A stretch of 34,932 nt of DNA, from the NCBI GenBank assembly GCA_013286465.1, contig JABDFR010000029.1:1-34932 (forward strand). The letters are read 5' to 3'. How positions within the stretch are numbered: the stretch's first letter is position 1; the number at the start of each line of letters is the position of its first letter. Positions 24,777-32,427 of the stretch are shown piece after piece. Both the position numbers and the translations under genes were made by a program. The DNA comes from Acidobacteriota bacterium (GTDB lineage Bacteria > Acidobacteriota > Terriglobia > Acidiferrales > UBA7541). The notes under the pieces were generated by a model that made no database searches, was not told where the DNA came from, and was given only the letters and a program-made list of their open reading frames with translations.

Positions 24777-26648
24777 ATGGCCGCCACATCGCCAATCACC
24801 GCATCAACCATCGACGACGTAAAAGAAAAAGCCCGCCGCCTGAAAGTCTATTCCATGATGGCCACCACCGCCGCCGGCTCCGGGCATCCCACCTCCTGCC
24901 TAAGCGCCGCCGAATTAGTAGCAGGCGTTTTTTTTCACGCCATGAAATTCGATCCCAAAAATCCAAATTCAAATGACGGCGATCGCTTCGTCCTCTCAAA
25001 AGGGCACGCCGCTCCAGTCCTCTACGCCGCCCTGGCCGAAGCCGGCGTCTTCCCCATTTCGCGCCTGATGACCCTCCGCCAACTAACCAGCGAACTCGAA
25101 GGCCACCCAACTCCAATCATCCCCGGCGTAGATGCAGCCACCGGCTCACTAGGCCAAGGCCTCTCGGTAGGCGCGGGCCTGGCCATAGGCGCGCGCCTCG
25201 ATAAAAGCCCCACCCGTGTCTACGTTCTCACCGGCGACGGTGAACTCGCCGAAGGCCAGGTCTGGGAAGCCGCGGAATTCGCCGGCCATTACAAGCTCGA
25301 AAATCTCACCGTCCTCTGCGACATCAACGCCCTCGGCCAAAGCGACTACACCATGTACCAACACGACATGGAAAGATACCGGCGCAAATTCGAATCGGAA
25401 GGTTTCGATGCGCAGGTAATCGATGGCCACGACGTAAGCGCAGTCCTAGCCGCATTAGATCACGCCAAATCCGTCACGGATCGTCCGCAAGCCATCATTG
25501 CACGCACCATCAAAGGCCACGGTGTAAGTTTCTGCGCCGGCAAACCAGGCTGGCACGGCAAAGCCTTCTCAAAGGACGAGCTGGCCACAGCGTTAAAAGA
25601 AGTAGGCACCGTCCCGCCAATCCCGCCGGACGACGGCATATCCTACGCCCGCAAAAATCTGCCAAAGCCCCCAGATTTCCCGGCTCCAGCAGCCCCCGAT
25701 TACAAACCGGGCACCACAATCGCCACCCGCGAAGCCTATGGCTATGCGCTAAAGCGGCTTGGCGCCGTAAATCCGCATCTAGTAGCCATCAGCGGTGACG
25801 TGAAAAATTCCACCTTCTCTGACATCTTTGAAAAGGCCTATCCCGACCACTTCTACCAAGGCTATATCGCCGAGCAAAATATGGTGAGCGTCGGCGTAGG
25901 CTTGGGCGCACGAGGCAAAGTCCCCTTCGTCGATACTTTCGCCTGCTTCCTGAGCCGCGCCTTCGATGAAGTTCGCATGGCCGCCATCAGCCGCAGCTTC
26001 GTCAAGCTCTGCGGCTCCCACTGCGGCGTAAGCATCGGCGAAGACGGCCCCTCGCAAATGGCCCTGGAAGATCTAGCCATGTTTCGCGCCGTAAACGGCT
26101 CGATCGTCCTCTACCCGTCCGATGCTGTCTCCACCGAGCGCCTGACCGAATCCGCCGCCCGCGCCGACAACATCTGCTACATCCGCACCTCGCGCCCCAA
26201 AACACCAATCATTTATTCGCTCGACGAAAAGTTCCCCATCCCGGGCTTCAAAGTCGTCCGCCAAAGCGCGAACGATCAAGTAACGGTAATCGGCGCAGGC
26301 ATCACGCTACACGAAGCCCTGAAAGCCGCCGATGAACTCAAGGGGCAGGGAATCGCGATCCGAGTAATCGATCTCTATTGCGTAAAGCCCTTAGAAGGCG
26401 CGGCCCTAGCCACCCAGCTAAAAGCCACAAACGGCCGTCTGGTAACAGTAGAAGATCACTTCGAAGAAGGCGGCCTAGGCGAAGCAGTCCTAGCCGCGTT
26501 AGCCGACGCAGGCGTAGCCCCAACAAAATCCCGCCGCCTGGCCGTCCACGGCATGCCGCATTCCGGCAAACCCGAAGAGCTAATCGATAAGTTCGGAATC
26601 TCGGCCAAGCACATAGCCGAAGCCGTCCGCGCAATCACAGCAAACTAG
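24777..26648 (+). CDS. tkt: Transketolase
   Basis: A 623-aa complete thiamine-diphosphate enzyme moving two-carbon units between sugar phosphates in the pentose phosphate and Calvin-like pathways. N-terminal domain: TAAGSGHPTSCLSAAELVAG, LSKGHAAPVLYAAL, and the ThDP motif starting GDGELAEGQVWEAAEF (about 153) and ending with NLTVLCDIN. Middle domain: VAISGDVKNSTF and YIAEQNMVSVGVGLG with the catalytic Glu. The C-terminal domain is present (VTVEDHFEEGGLGEAV). Length of about 620 aa matches the animal/archaeal-like bacterial form rather than the 660-aa E. coli type. AAGGAGA precedes the ATG. A small gene follows after 24 bp. Confidence 0.95.
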   Translation: MAATSPITASTIDDVKEKARRLKVYSMMATTAAGSGHPTSCLSAAELVAGVFFHAMKFDPKNPNSNDGDRFVLSKGHAAPVLYAALAEAGVFPISRLMTLRQLTSELEGHPTPIIPGVDAATGSLGQGLSVGAGLAIGARLDKSPTRVYVLTGDGELAEGQVWEAAEFAGHYKLENLTVLCDINALGQSDYTMYQHDMERYRRKFESEGFDAQVIDGHDVSAVLAALDHAKSVTDRPQAIIARTIKGHGVSFCAGKPGWHGKAFSKDELATALKEVGTVPPIPPDDGISYARKNLPKPPDFPAPAAPDYKPGTTIATREAYGYALKRLGAVNPHLVAISGDVKNSTFSDIFEKAYPDHFYQGYIAEQNMVSVGVGLGARGKVPFVDTFACFLSRAFDEVRMAAISRSFVKLCGSHCGVSIGEDGPSQMALEDLAMFRAVNGSIVLYPSDAVSTERLTESAARADNICYIRTSRPKTPIIYSLDEKFPIPGFKVVRQSANDQVTVIGAGITLHEALKAADELKGQGIAIRVIDLYCVKPLEGAALATQLKATNGRLVTVEDHFEEGGLGEAVLAALADAGVAPTKSRRLAVHGMPHSGKPEELIDKFGISAKHIAEAVRAITAN

Positions 26649-26672
26649 CGACAGAAAGCAGCCCTCAAACTA

Positions 26673-26954
26673 ATGGCCGAAAAATTAGTCTTGGTAGGAA
26701 TGTTTCCCGAAATAGCGGTAGTCGAACCAGGCGATCAAATGGTCTGGCACTCGCTATCCGGCAATCTGAGGATCGAATTCGACGCCAACCGTTCCCCGTT
26801 CTCCAGCAACGTCTTCCAAGCCCCCACAGGCGTCAACATCCTGAGCGGCCCCCCGCGCGCATCCATAAATCCAGGCTCGTACAAATATCGAGTCTGGCTA
26901 AACGACCAACACATAGCCGACGGCGAAGTCGTCGTGCGCCCCAAGCAACCGTAA
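26673..26954 (+). CDS. Small beta-rich protein, unknown function
   Basis: A 93-aa protein 24 bp after transketolase, presumably on the same transcript. Alternating strands (KLVLVGMFPEIAVVEPGDQM, VWHSLSGNLRIEFDANRS, GSYKYRVWLNDQHIADGEVV) suggest a small beta sandwich resembling cupredoxin-like folds; EPGDQMVWHSLSG is reminiscent of that fold, but the complete copper ligand set is not seen. No signal peptide, so it is probably cytosolic. No clear ribosome site, so translation may be coupled. I recognise no family. Confidence 0.65.
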   Translation: MAEKLVLVGMFPEIAVVEPGDQMVWHSLSGNLRIEFDANRSPFSSNVFQAPTGVNILSGPPRASINPGSYKYRVWLNDQHIADGEVVVRPKQP

Positions 26955-26981
26955 TCCTCGAAAGCCGCTGCCGCTTCTTTC

Positions 26982-27014
26982 GTACCGCTGGCGTCCCTGC
27001 CGGCTCCGACGACC
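26982..27014 (+). repeat. REP-like repeat, GTACCGCTGG variant
   Basis: GTACCGCTGGCGTCCCTGCC followed by GGCTCCGACGACC, the same variant as at 17790, 22788 and 22878. It lies 28 bp after the small beta-rich gene. Confidence 0.8.
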
Positions 27015-27083
27015 GAAACGCAAAACCGGCGCTCAGGCTGCGCCCGGCCTCCGCATCCGGCACATCTGCAGCCACATCAGCCG

Positions 27084-27131
27084 TGTGTCATGACATGTGT
27101 TACACCCTGTGTCAGGACATCCGTTACACCC
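27084..27131. repeat. Two tandem 24-bp repeats
   Basis: 27084-27107 and 27108-27131 are adjacent copies of TGTGTCA.GACAT..GTTACACCC, differing at three positions. Each copy contains a GTGTCA...GTTACAC imperfect inverted element. Nothing else of note lies between here and the gene ending at 27207. Possible readings are an abandoned transposon end or a regulator site. Confidence 0.75.
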
Positions 27132-27206
27132 GCTCGCCGTGGATAGACACACCCGTACCCAAAAGCAAACAAGGGAGTTAAGCAAGGCCCAGCCGAGCCG
27201 AAAGAC

Positions 27207-27647
27207 CTAGTCGCCGGCCACAGCCACGCGCGCCGATGCCGCCCGCGCCGTCTCGACAGCCTCAGCCAGCGCGCGACGCACCGGAGCTAGCAACACCGCG
27301 GGCACAGGCTTCTCGCGCGGCACACCCAGCCCGGCAGTCTTCCGCGGAAACTCAGTGCGCCGATCCAGCCGCAACCCAATATCCACCAACAAATCCTCAG
27401 CGAAATTCGGATCATCACTCCGCTCGCGTCCAAAGAACCACAAGCGTTCCTCATTCCGCTGCAAGAGTTGCAGCGCCTCCTCCAGCCGTTTCATCGCGGT
27501 ATCAAACGTCGACGCCAGAAAATAAACCGGCAGGACCCAGCTCCGTCGCCCGAACGCGGCTCGTACGCGCACGGTGTATTTGCCATTCTGATTTTTCTCG
27601 ATGGCACAGCGATATTCATTACCCGAGCCATTCTGTTTGTTCGACAT
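27207..27647 (-). CDS. Unknown 146-aa protein
   Basis: A soluble protein with a polar start (MSNKQNGSGNEYRCAIEKNQ), a beta segment (GKYTVRVRAAFGRRSWVLPV), an amphipathic helix (TFDTAMKRLEEALQLLQRNE) followed by ERLWFFGRERSDDPNFAEDL, and an Ala/Arg-rich helical C-terminus (PVRRALAEAVETARAASARV). ATG 27647 is chosen for its GAGGA ribosome site 8 bases upstream; the frame extends to 27950 but that part looks non-coding. The composition hints at nucleic-acid binding, no more. It is flanked by repeats and by the 3' end of the PpiD-like gene. Confidence 0.6.
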   Translation of the reverse strand: MSNKQNGSGNEYRCAIEKNQNGKYTVRVRAAFGRRSWVLPVYFLASTFDTAMKRLEEALQLLQRNEERLWFFGRERSDDPNFAEDLLVDIGLRLDRRTEFPRKTAGLGVPREKPVPAVLLAPVRRALAEAVETARAASARVAVAGD

Positions 27648-27920
27648 GATCGTCCTCGATAATTCGCCGAAACTCGGCGGAATTCGCTCCGGCCCCAAAG
27701 CCCACGCGCTACAAATGTTCCAAATGCGGCTAGTTGAACTCGCGACCGGACTTGCTTCTACGACTGAACCACCAACAACGCCGGAATTGACTAAATTACA
27801 GAAGCTTCGAAACGTGAGAAACATGGCCTGCAGCAAGTCGCCGCTAACTCGAACGGCAGTGGAGGGACCGCCATTTCCAAAACGTCCCGCGGCAACGGGT
27901 TGGGCGCCACAGACAGCAAT

Positions 27921-27950
27921 ATTGTAGACACAGTTCAAAGCCGGCGGCAA
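27921..27950 (-). promoter_or_regulatory. Possible distant promoter with a long leader
   Basis: On the minus strand TTGCCG (27950-27945), an 18-bp spacer and TACAAT (27926-27921). Transcription would give a leader of about 265 nt before ATG 27647. The 352-bp gap 27648-27999 shows no other feature. Confidence 0.3.
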
Positions 27951-27999
27951 GTGTCCTGTGGAAAACTGTGATGTGGCTGAAATTAAAGGGGTTAGAAGG

Positions 28000-29928
28000 C
28001 TAAGCTTGACCCGAAAGGGCCTTCAAATTGGCGCTATCGATGGTGATTTTGCCTTCGCTCTTGAGGCGATCTTGCAGCGCTGTTTTGAAGGCTTCATACG
28101 AAGCTTGCTGCTTGGTTTGCAGCAGTTGCTGCTCGAGTTGCGGCTTCTGCAAGATCAATTCTTCCATTTTCGGCGAGTCATGCGTCACGATCCGGTACAC
28201 AGCCCAATTCGCGGCCACCTGATCCGCGTCGCTCACCTGCCCGACCTGCATGTTAAAAGCAGCATTAAATTGGGTGGCGGAGCCCAGATCGCTCACCTGC
28301 CCGTTGCGCGCAAACGGCGCGCTCGTCTTCGTTTCCGCGCCAAGTTCCTTCGCCGCCTTAGCCAAAGCTTCGCCGCCCTTCACGCGCTTGGCCAGATCCT
28401 CAGCTTTCGAGCGGGCCAAAGTCGCGGAATTGTCCTTGCGATAGTCCGCCAGCACCTTGTCGCGCACCTCAGCCAAAGTCCCCTGATGCGCTGGCTGCGT
28501 TTCCTTCAACGCAATAATCGCCCACCCGCGATCGATCCGCAGCGGCGCGCTAACCTCGCCTGGCCGCAGCGCGAAAAGCGTCTGATGCACATCCGGCGAA
28601 TTCCCGAGATCCCCCAAAGGCTCAGAAACCGAAGCCACCGGCGTGGTTCCCACGGTCAAATTGAATTTCTTAGCCAAATCATCCAAAGATTGTCGGTTCG
28701 ACTGCCGCACCGCCGCGGCCATCTGATCCGAAATCTTGTTCGCCTCGGCATTCACCTTAGAATCGAGCACGGTAGGCTCAATCTCCGCCCGCACTTCGTC
28801 AAAACTCTTCGTTCGCGCCGTTTCCTTGTCCAGAACCTTGATAATGTGGAAGCCGTATTGGGTTTTCACCAGGTCGGAAATCGACCCTTTCGGCAGGGTA
28901 AACGCGGCCTGCTGGAATTCCGGCACCGTCTGCCCCTCAACGATCCAGCCAATATCCCCGCCCTTGGTCTTCGACGTGTCGTCCGAATACTGTTTCGCCA
29001 AATCCTCAAAATTCCCGCCCGACTTGGCCTTCTTCAACACGTCCTCGGCCTTCTTCTGCGTCTCAGCCACCAGCGCGTCCGTCTGGCCGACGGTCTTGAA
29101 GAGGATATGCTCGACGTGCACGCGATTCTGCACCTTGAACTGATCGATATTCTGCTGATAAGCCGCCTTCAACTCGTCGTCGCTAACTTTCGTCTGCTGC
29201 TTCAATTTATCCAAATCCAGCAAAGCATAAGAAGCCGAGCGCTTCTCCGCCACCTGATACCGCCCAATATTTTTCGCGAAATAAGCCTGCAATTCCGCAT
29301 CTGTAGGATTGATGGTTGCCGCCAAATCCGCCGGCTTAAACACCGCATACTCAATCGAAATTTTCTCATTCCGCCGGATATATTCCTGCGCAATCTCGGT
29401 ATCCGAAACCGTCACACCGTCGGTAAGAATATTCCTGAATTTTTCCTCGAGCAGCTGCTGCCGCACAAACTCCTCAAAATCCTCGACAGTCATCCCCGTC
29501 CGCGTTTCCACTTCCTGCGTGTAACGCTCTTTGCCCACCCAAGTATCGCCCGTAAACGCCGTCGGCAAATATTTCTTGATGCGGTCGGTCTGCTCCTCAG
29601 GCGTCACCCGCAACCCAAGCCGCTTCGCCTCCATCTCCAACGCCTTCTGAAACACGAGCTGGTCCAGCACCTGCTTCGTATACATGCCCTTCAACATCGG
29701 CGGCAAACTCTGCCCGCGCAATTCGCGATTCAAAGTATTCTCAATGTCGGTGCGCGTAATCTGCTCATCGCCCACGCGCGCCACCGCATCCGGGCTATTC
29801 ATGCCCGTCATAGCCCCAGGGACAAGCCCAGGCACCAAGGTGATCACCATCGTCAGGCAGATGATCCCCAAGATCACGCCCATCAAAATTTTTACGCCCG
29901 TCTTCCGCTGCTGAATTACGTCAAGCAT
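28000..29928 (-). CDS. PpiD/SurA-like membrane-anchored peptidyl-prolyl isomerase
   Basis: A 642-aa periplasmic folding factor. A short cytosolic start is followed by one membrane anchor (about 12-37, GVKILMGVILGIICLTMVIT). A SurA_N-type chaperone region follows (VARVGDEQITRTDIENTL, about 50-200). The parvulin rotamase domain at about 250-355 is well formed: HVEHILFKT, AKQYSDDTSKTKGGDIGWI, and FTLPKGSISDLVKTQYGFHI. A second, weaker parvulin-like segment occupies about 370-490 (GDLGNSPDVHQTLFALRPGE). The rest is helical. It likely helps secreted and outer-membrane proteins fold. A near-consensus promoter lies 38 bp upstream of ATG 29928. Confidence 0.92.
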   Translation of the reverse strand: MLDVIQQRKTGVKILMGVILGIICLTMVITLVPGLVPGAMTGMNSPDAVARVGDEQITRTDIENTLNRELRGQSLPPMLKGMYTKQVLDQLVFQKALEMEAKRLGLRVTPEEQTDRIKKYLPTAFTGDTWVGKERYTQEVETRTGMTVEDFEEFVRQQLLEEKFRNILTDGVTVSDTEIAQEYIRRNEKISIEYAVFKPADLAATINPTDAELQAYFAKNIGRYQVAEKRSASYALLDLDKLKQQTKVSDDELKAAYQQNIDQFKVQNRVHVEHILFKTVGQTDALVAETQKKAEDVLKKAKSGGNFEDLAKQYSDDTSKTKGGDIGWIVEGQTVPEFQQAAFTLPKGSISDLVKTQYGFHIIKVLDKETARTKSFDEVRAEIEPTVLDSKVNAEANKISDQMAAAVRQSNRQSLDDLAKKFNLTVGTTPVASVSEPLGDLGNSPDVHQTLFALRPGEVSAPLRIDRGWAIIALKETQPAHQGTLAEVRDKVLADYRKDNSATLARSKAEDLAKRVKGGEALAKAAKELGAETKTSAPFARNGQVSDLGSATQFNAAFNMQVGQVSDADQVAANWAVYRIVTHDSPKMEELILQKPQLEQQLLQTKQQASYEAFKTALQDRLKSEGKITIDSANLKALSGQA

Positions 29929-29965
29929 GTGTAAGAAGCGCCCTCAAGTCGCGCCAAAACAATTA

Positions 29966-29994
29966 ATTATAAGGCACGCAGCCGAAACGCTCAA
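29966..29994 (-). promoter_or_regulatory. Near-consensus promoter of the PpiD-like gene
   Basis: On the minus strand TTGAGC (29994-29989), exactly 17 bp, then a perfect TATAAT (29971-29966), 38 bp before the ATG at 29928. Confidence 0.65.
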
Positions 29995-30191
29995 CCGAAT
30001 TGCAGTTGGCGTGGCTGGTCTTCGTAGGGGAGGGCCGGAGTCAGCTCACCCACGACGGCCGCACTTTTGGGCGTCGCCGCGCGAGCTTTGACCGCGGACA
30101 GTTTTTGCTGCACGCGCGCCCGTTGACATCGTGCGGATTGACTTCGCCGATGGAACGCAGAAAATGCCGGATTGTGGTACGGCGCAGCAAA

Positions 30192-30249
30192 TAGGCCACG
30201 TGTTCGCGAGCGTTACTCGGGCCGGCGCAGCAAGCGGCGCCCCTACGAC
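30192..30249 (-). repeat. Long-form GTAGGGGCGCCGC repeat, inverted
   Basis: Read on the minus strand this is GTCGTAGGGGCGCCGCTTGC, TGCGCCGGCCCGAGT, then AACGCTCGCGAACACGTGGC and CTA. It matches the plus-strand unit at 15735-15794 over almost its whole length, in the opposite orientation. A related partial GTAGGGGAGGG copy lies at about 30026. No gene is seen in 29929-30262. Confidence 0.75.
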
Positions 30250-30262
30250 GGGATTTTTGTCG

Positions 30263-30901
30263 CTAGGGCCTCCCGATTAGCATGTTTTGGATTTCGGCGG
30301 CAGTTAGTGTGGTTATGGGCGGGGCCTCGAAAAGGGCTACTTTTTCCCGATTAGGATTGGGGTCGGGGCTTTGTTTTGTTGGAGTTACGGGGTTTTCTAA
30401 TCGTAGTGATTCCCGATTAGAATTGGGTTCTTGATTGGGGGCGTTTGTTTGTTTTGTTGGAGTTACGGTGGTGGTGGGTCGGGTGGGTTGATTGGATTCT
30501 CGATTAGGATTTGGGGCGGTGGTTACTGTGTGGAGTTCGACGATTACTTTCTTTTTGGGTTCTGTGTAGTGGCCGTGTTGGTCGAAGCGGCAGGAGATTT
30601 CTATGGCGCGAATGATGGCGTTGGCGGTGGCTCTGCATTCGCCGGCTTGCTCGATGATGCGATCTAGGGCGTGGCGGATATTGGAGCGGCGGAGAGTCCA
30701 CAGGCCGCGGGCGTGGGCGTGGCGGTAGAGGCAGGATAGGCTGGGGAGGTTGAAGTCTTGGACGATGCGCTCGCCGCGGGACCAGTGGAGGAAGGCTTCG
30801 TCGATGGCTTCGCGGTCGGGGTGGTTGCAGATGGTGCATTTGCGGGAGTGGCGGTGTTCGTTGGTGGTCGGTGCGGCTGGTGATTCTAGTTCTGTGTGCA
30901 T
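30263..30901 (-). CDS. Zinc-finger/HTH-like protein with Asn-Pro-Thr repeats
   Basis: A 212-aa protein. The N-terminal part holds a CxxCxHP motif, KCTICNHPDREAID, followed by a helical stretch (RIVQDFNLPSLSCLYRHAHA) that resembles the short zinc/HTH modules of phage and mobile-element proteins. A second helical block (ALDRIIEQAGECRATANAII) follows. From about residue 115 it becomes repetitive: NPNRESNQPTRP, VTPTKQTNAPNQEPNSNRES, VTPTKQSPDPNPNREK. At DNA level GTTTTGTTGGAGTTACGG recurs at 30373 and 30451, and CGATTAG at 30348, 30414 and 30501. The end (ITTLTAAEIQNMLIGRP) looks ordered. It is in the composition-inverted island: the plus strand is G/T-rich although the gene is on the minus strand. 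Function unknown. Confidence 0.72.
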   Translation of the reverse strand: MHTELESPAAPTTNEHRHSRKCTICNHPDREAIDEAFLHWSRGERIVQDFNLPSLSCLYRHAHARGLWTLRRSNIRHALDRIIEQAGECRATANAIIRAIEISCRFDQHGHYTEPKKKVIVELHTVTTAPNPNRESNQPTRPTTTVTPTKQTNAPNQEPNSNRESLRLENPVTPTKQSPDPNPNREKVALFEAPPITTLTAAEIQNMLIGRP

Positions 30902-31094
30902 GGGTGTTTTCCTTTGACGCGGGTCCTTGGCTCCCGGTGATGTTTTTGGCGGCTCTTCAGAGTGCGCCGAGAGTAGGATGAGGGTGAATATCTAGTTGGT
31001 CAACGATAAAGTGAAGGGAAAGGGGCGGAATTCGGGATTATTGGTGATTTAGTTGGGAAAGGGGGTTTGGAGTGGGAAGCGCGCTTCCTGATTG

Positions 31095-31113
31095 GTAACA
31101 TTTTGTAACATTT
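31095..31113 (+). repeat. Direct GTAACATTT repeat in a 478-bp intergenic region
   Basis: GTAACATTT at 31095 and 31105, one helical turn apart. It could be a regulator site or part of a decayed element. The surrounding gap 30902-31379 otherwise holds only a partial GGCCCGCCCCTAC repeat at about 31275 and an AGGAGA ribosome site before the next gene. Confidence 0.4.
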
Positions 31114-31379
31114 CGCGTGAAGGACTGGCGTCCGGCGGGAGTGGTAGATGCGGGACTGAATTGATGGCCGCTAGGGCGGATTTCGAAAACTCACCGTGAA
31201 CGACGGCGTCGGCCTTGGCGGAGGCATACGATTCAAAAGCGGGGCCGAAAAGCGGGCGGGACTTAACGGCAAGGCCCGCCCCTACAATGACTTCACATTG
31301 AGGGGCGAGACGTTTTTTGTTGGCGTGCGTCTGTTTGGCTAAGAGGCGCGGGCCAGGCGGGTCCGGACAGGAGAGACTC

Positions 31380-32222
31380 ATGGAAAAAGCTGCAGCAGGG
31401 ATTACGCGCCGGTGGGGTGTGTTGCTCGGGCTGATGGTGGTGATGATTGCATCGCCGCGGGTATTGGCTGCGTCGCAGGCCCACGATGCGGTGGTGAAAA
31501 TTGTGGCGCAGATTCAGCGGGCGGATTATGAAGGCGATCGACCTGCTTTGCGGCGCCTGTACCGCGAGCTGGCGCCCTTCGCCGATGACAAAGACATGGG
31601 CGCGCGCGTGCAATACTGGCGCGGGTTCGCGCTGTGGCGCCGGGCGATTAATGGATTCAACGAGACAGTGGATCCGAAAGAATCGGCCGCAGACGTCGCG
31701 GATGCGACGGAGGCGTTCCGCTCGTCGTTCGCGAAAGATCCTGCATTTGTGGACGCCAAAGTGGGAGCGATTGCCTGCCTCGGACTATCGATGTGGCTGA
31801 ACATGAAAGATCCGGCGCGGATGCAGGAATTTGGGGCGCAGGCGTCGCCGCTTTTGAAGGAGGCGCGGGTGGCCGACCCGGATAATCCACGGTTGCTGTG
31901 GGTGCTGGGGCCGATCCTTTGGCAAACCCCGCCTGAGCGCGGCGGCGGGCAGGACAAAGCTATCGCGACTTACGAAAAGGGACTGGAGATTATCCGAAAA
32001 CAGAAGAAGCCCAGCGACCTGCTCGAGCCATCCTGGGGCGAGCCGGAGCTTTTGATGAGTTTGGCTTGGTCGAATTTGAATAAGACTGCGCCGGATTTGG
32101 ATGCTGCGGAGAGGAATGCGCGGGCGGCGCTGGAGCTGGTGCCTTATTGGCATTACACGCGGGATATTTTGATGGCGAAGATTCGCGAGGCCAGAACGAA
32201 GCAAGAGACGAAGCAGGGATGA
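31380..32222 (+). CDS. Exported helical-repeat (TPR-like) protein
   Basis: A 280-aa protein with a signal peptide (ITRRWGVLLGLMVVMIASPR VLA, cleavage near residue 31). The mature part is almost all helical and reads like degenerate tetratricopeptide repeats: ADYEGDRPALRRLYRELAPF, VQYWRGFALWRRAINGF, ATEAFRSSFAKDPAFVDAKV, AIATYEKGLEIIRK, and LDAAERNARAALELVPYWHY near the end. ATG 31380 is preferred over an upstream start because of AGGAGA and the signal peptide. Such proteins are usually periplasmic scaffolds. Codons favour G and T endings, unlike plus-strand genes before 30 kb. Confidence 0.82.
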   Translation: MEKAAAGITRRWGVLLGLMVVMIASPRVLAASQAHDAVVKIVAQIQRADYEGDRPALRRLYRELAPFADDKDMGARVQYWRGFALWRRAINGFNETVDPKESAADVADATEAFRSSFAKDPAFVDAKVGAIACLGLSMWLNMKDPARMQEFGAQASPLLKEARVADPDNPRLLWVLGPILWQTPPERGGGQDKAIATYEKGLEIIRKQKKPSDLLEPSWGEPELLMSLAWSNLNKTAPDLDAAERNARAALELVPYWHYTRDILMAKIREARTKQETKQG

Positions 32223-32258
32223 CGATTAGAGCGCGTCTTGAAATCTAAAACGAGAAGC

Positions 32259-32278
32259 CTCAGGTCTGAAGACCTGAG
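32259..32278. terminator. 20-bp near-perfect palindrome after the TPR-like gene
   Basis: CTCAGGTCT-GA-AGACCTGAG, 37 bp beyond the stop. The 9-bp stem is perfect with a tight 2-base centre. No T-run follows, so it may be an interspersed repeat (the following GCTACAT is often part of such elements) rather than an intrinsic terminator. Confidence 0.5.
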
Positions 32279-32382
32279 CTACATGATTTGACGGCGCTGA
32301 AAAAATTGACGCCTCGGTTGTGTTGCTTGACATGACTTCTACTGCGGAATAACTTTCGAGTGCAGCCACAGGTTACGGTTCG

Positions 32383-32419
32383 GGCGATTGCTGGCACGCG
32401 CATTTAGCCAGCGATCGCC
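32383..32419 (+). promoter_or_regulatory. 13-bp hairpin directly before the MBOAT start codon
   Basis: GGCGATTGCTGGC (32383-32395) pairs with GCCAGCGATCGCC (32407-32419) over 13 positions with one G-U, around an 11-nt loop. The ATG follows 8 nt later at 32428, so the stem abuts the only GAG that could serve as ribosome site (32420-32422). It is placed to control translation of the acyltransferase; the role is inferred. Confidence 0.6.
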
Positions 32420-32427
32420 GAGAACGC

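Noticed and set aside
27958-29934. 658-codon open frame opposite the PpiD-like gene
   Set aside because: It is an exact antisense shadow; its product is Arg/His/Leu-rich without domains, and stop-poor GC-biased sequence explains the length.
31049-31381. 110-codon minus-strand frame in the gap before the TPR-like gene
   Set aside because: No ribosome site or domain; it includes a partial repeat and overlaps the start of a supported gene.
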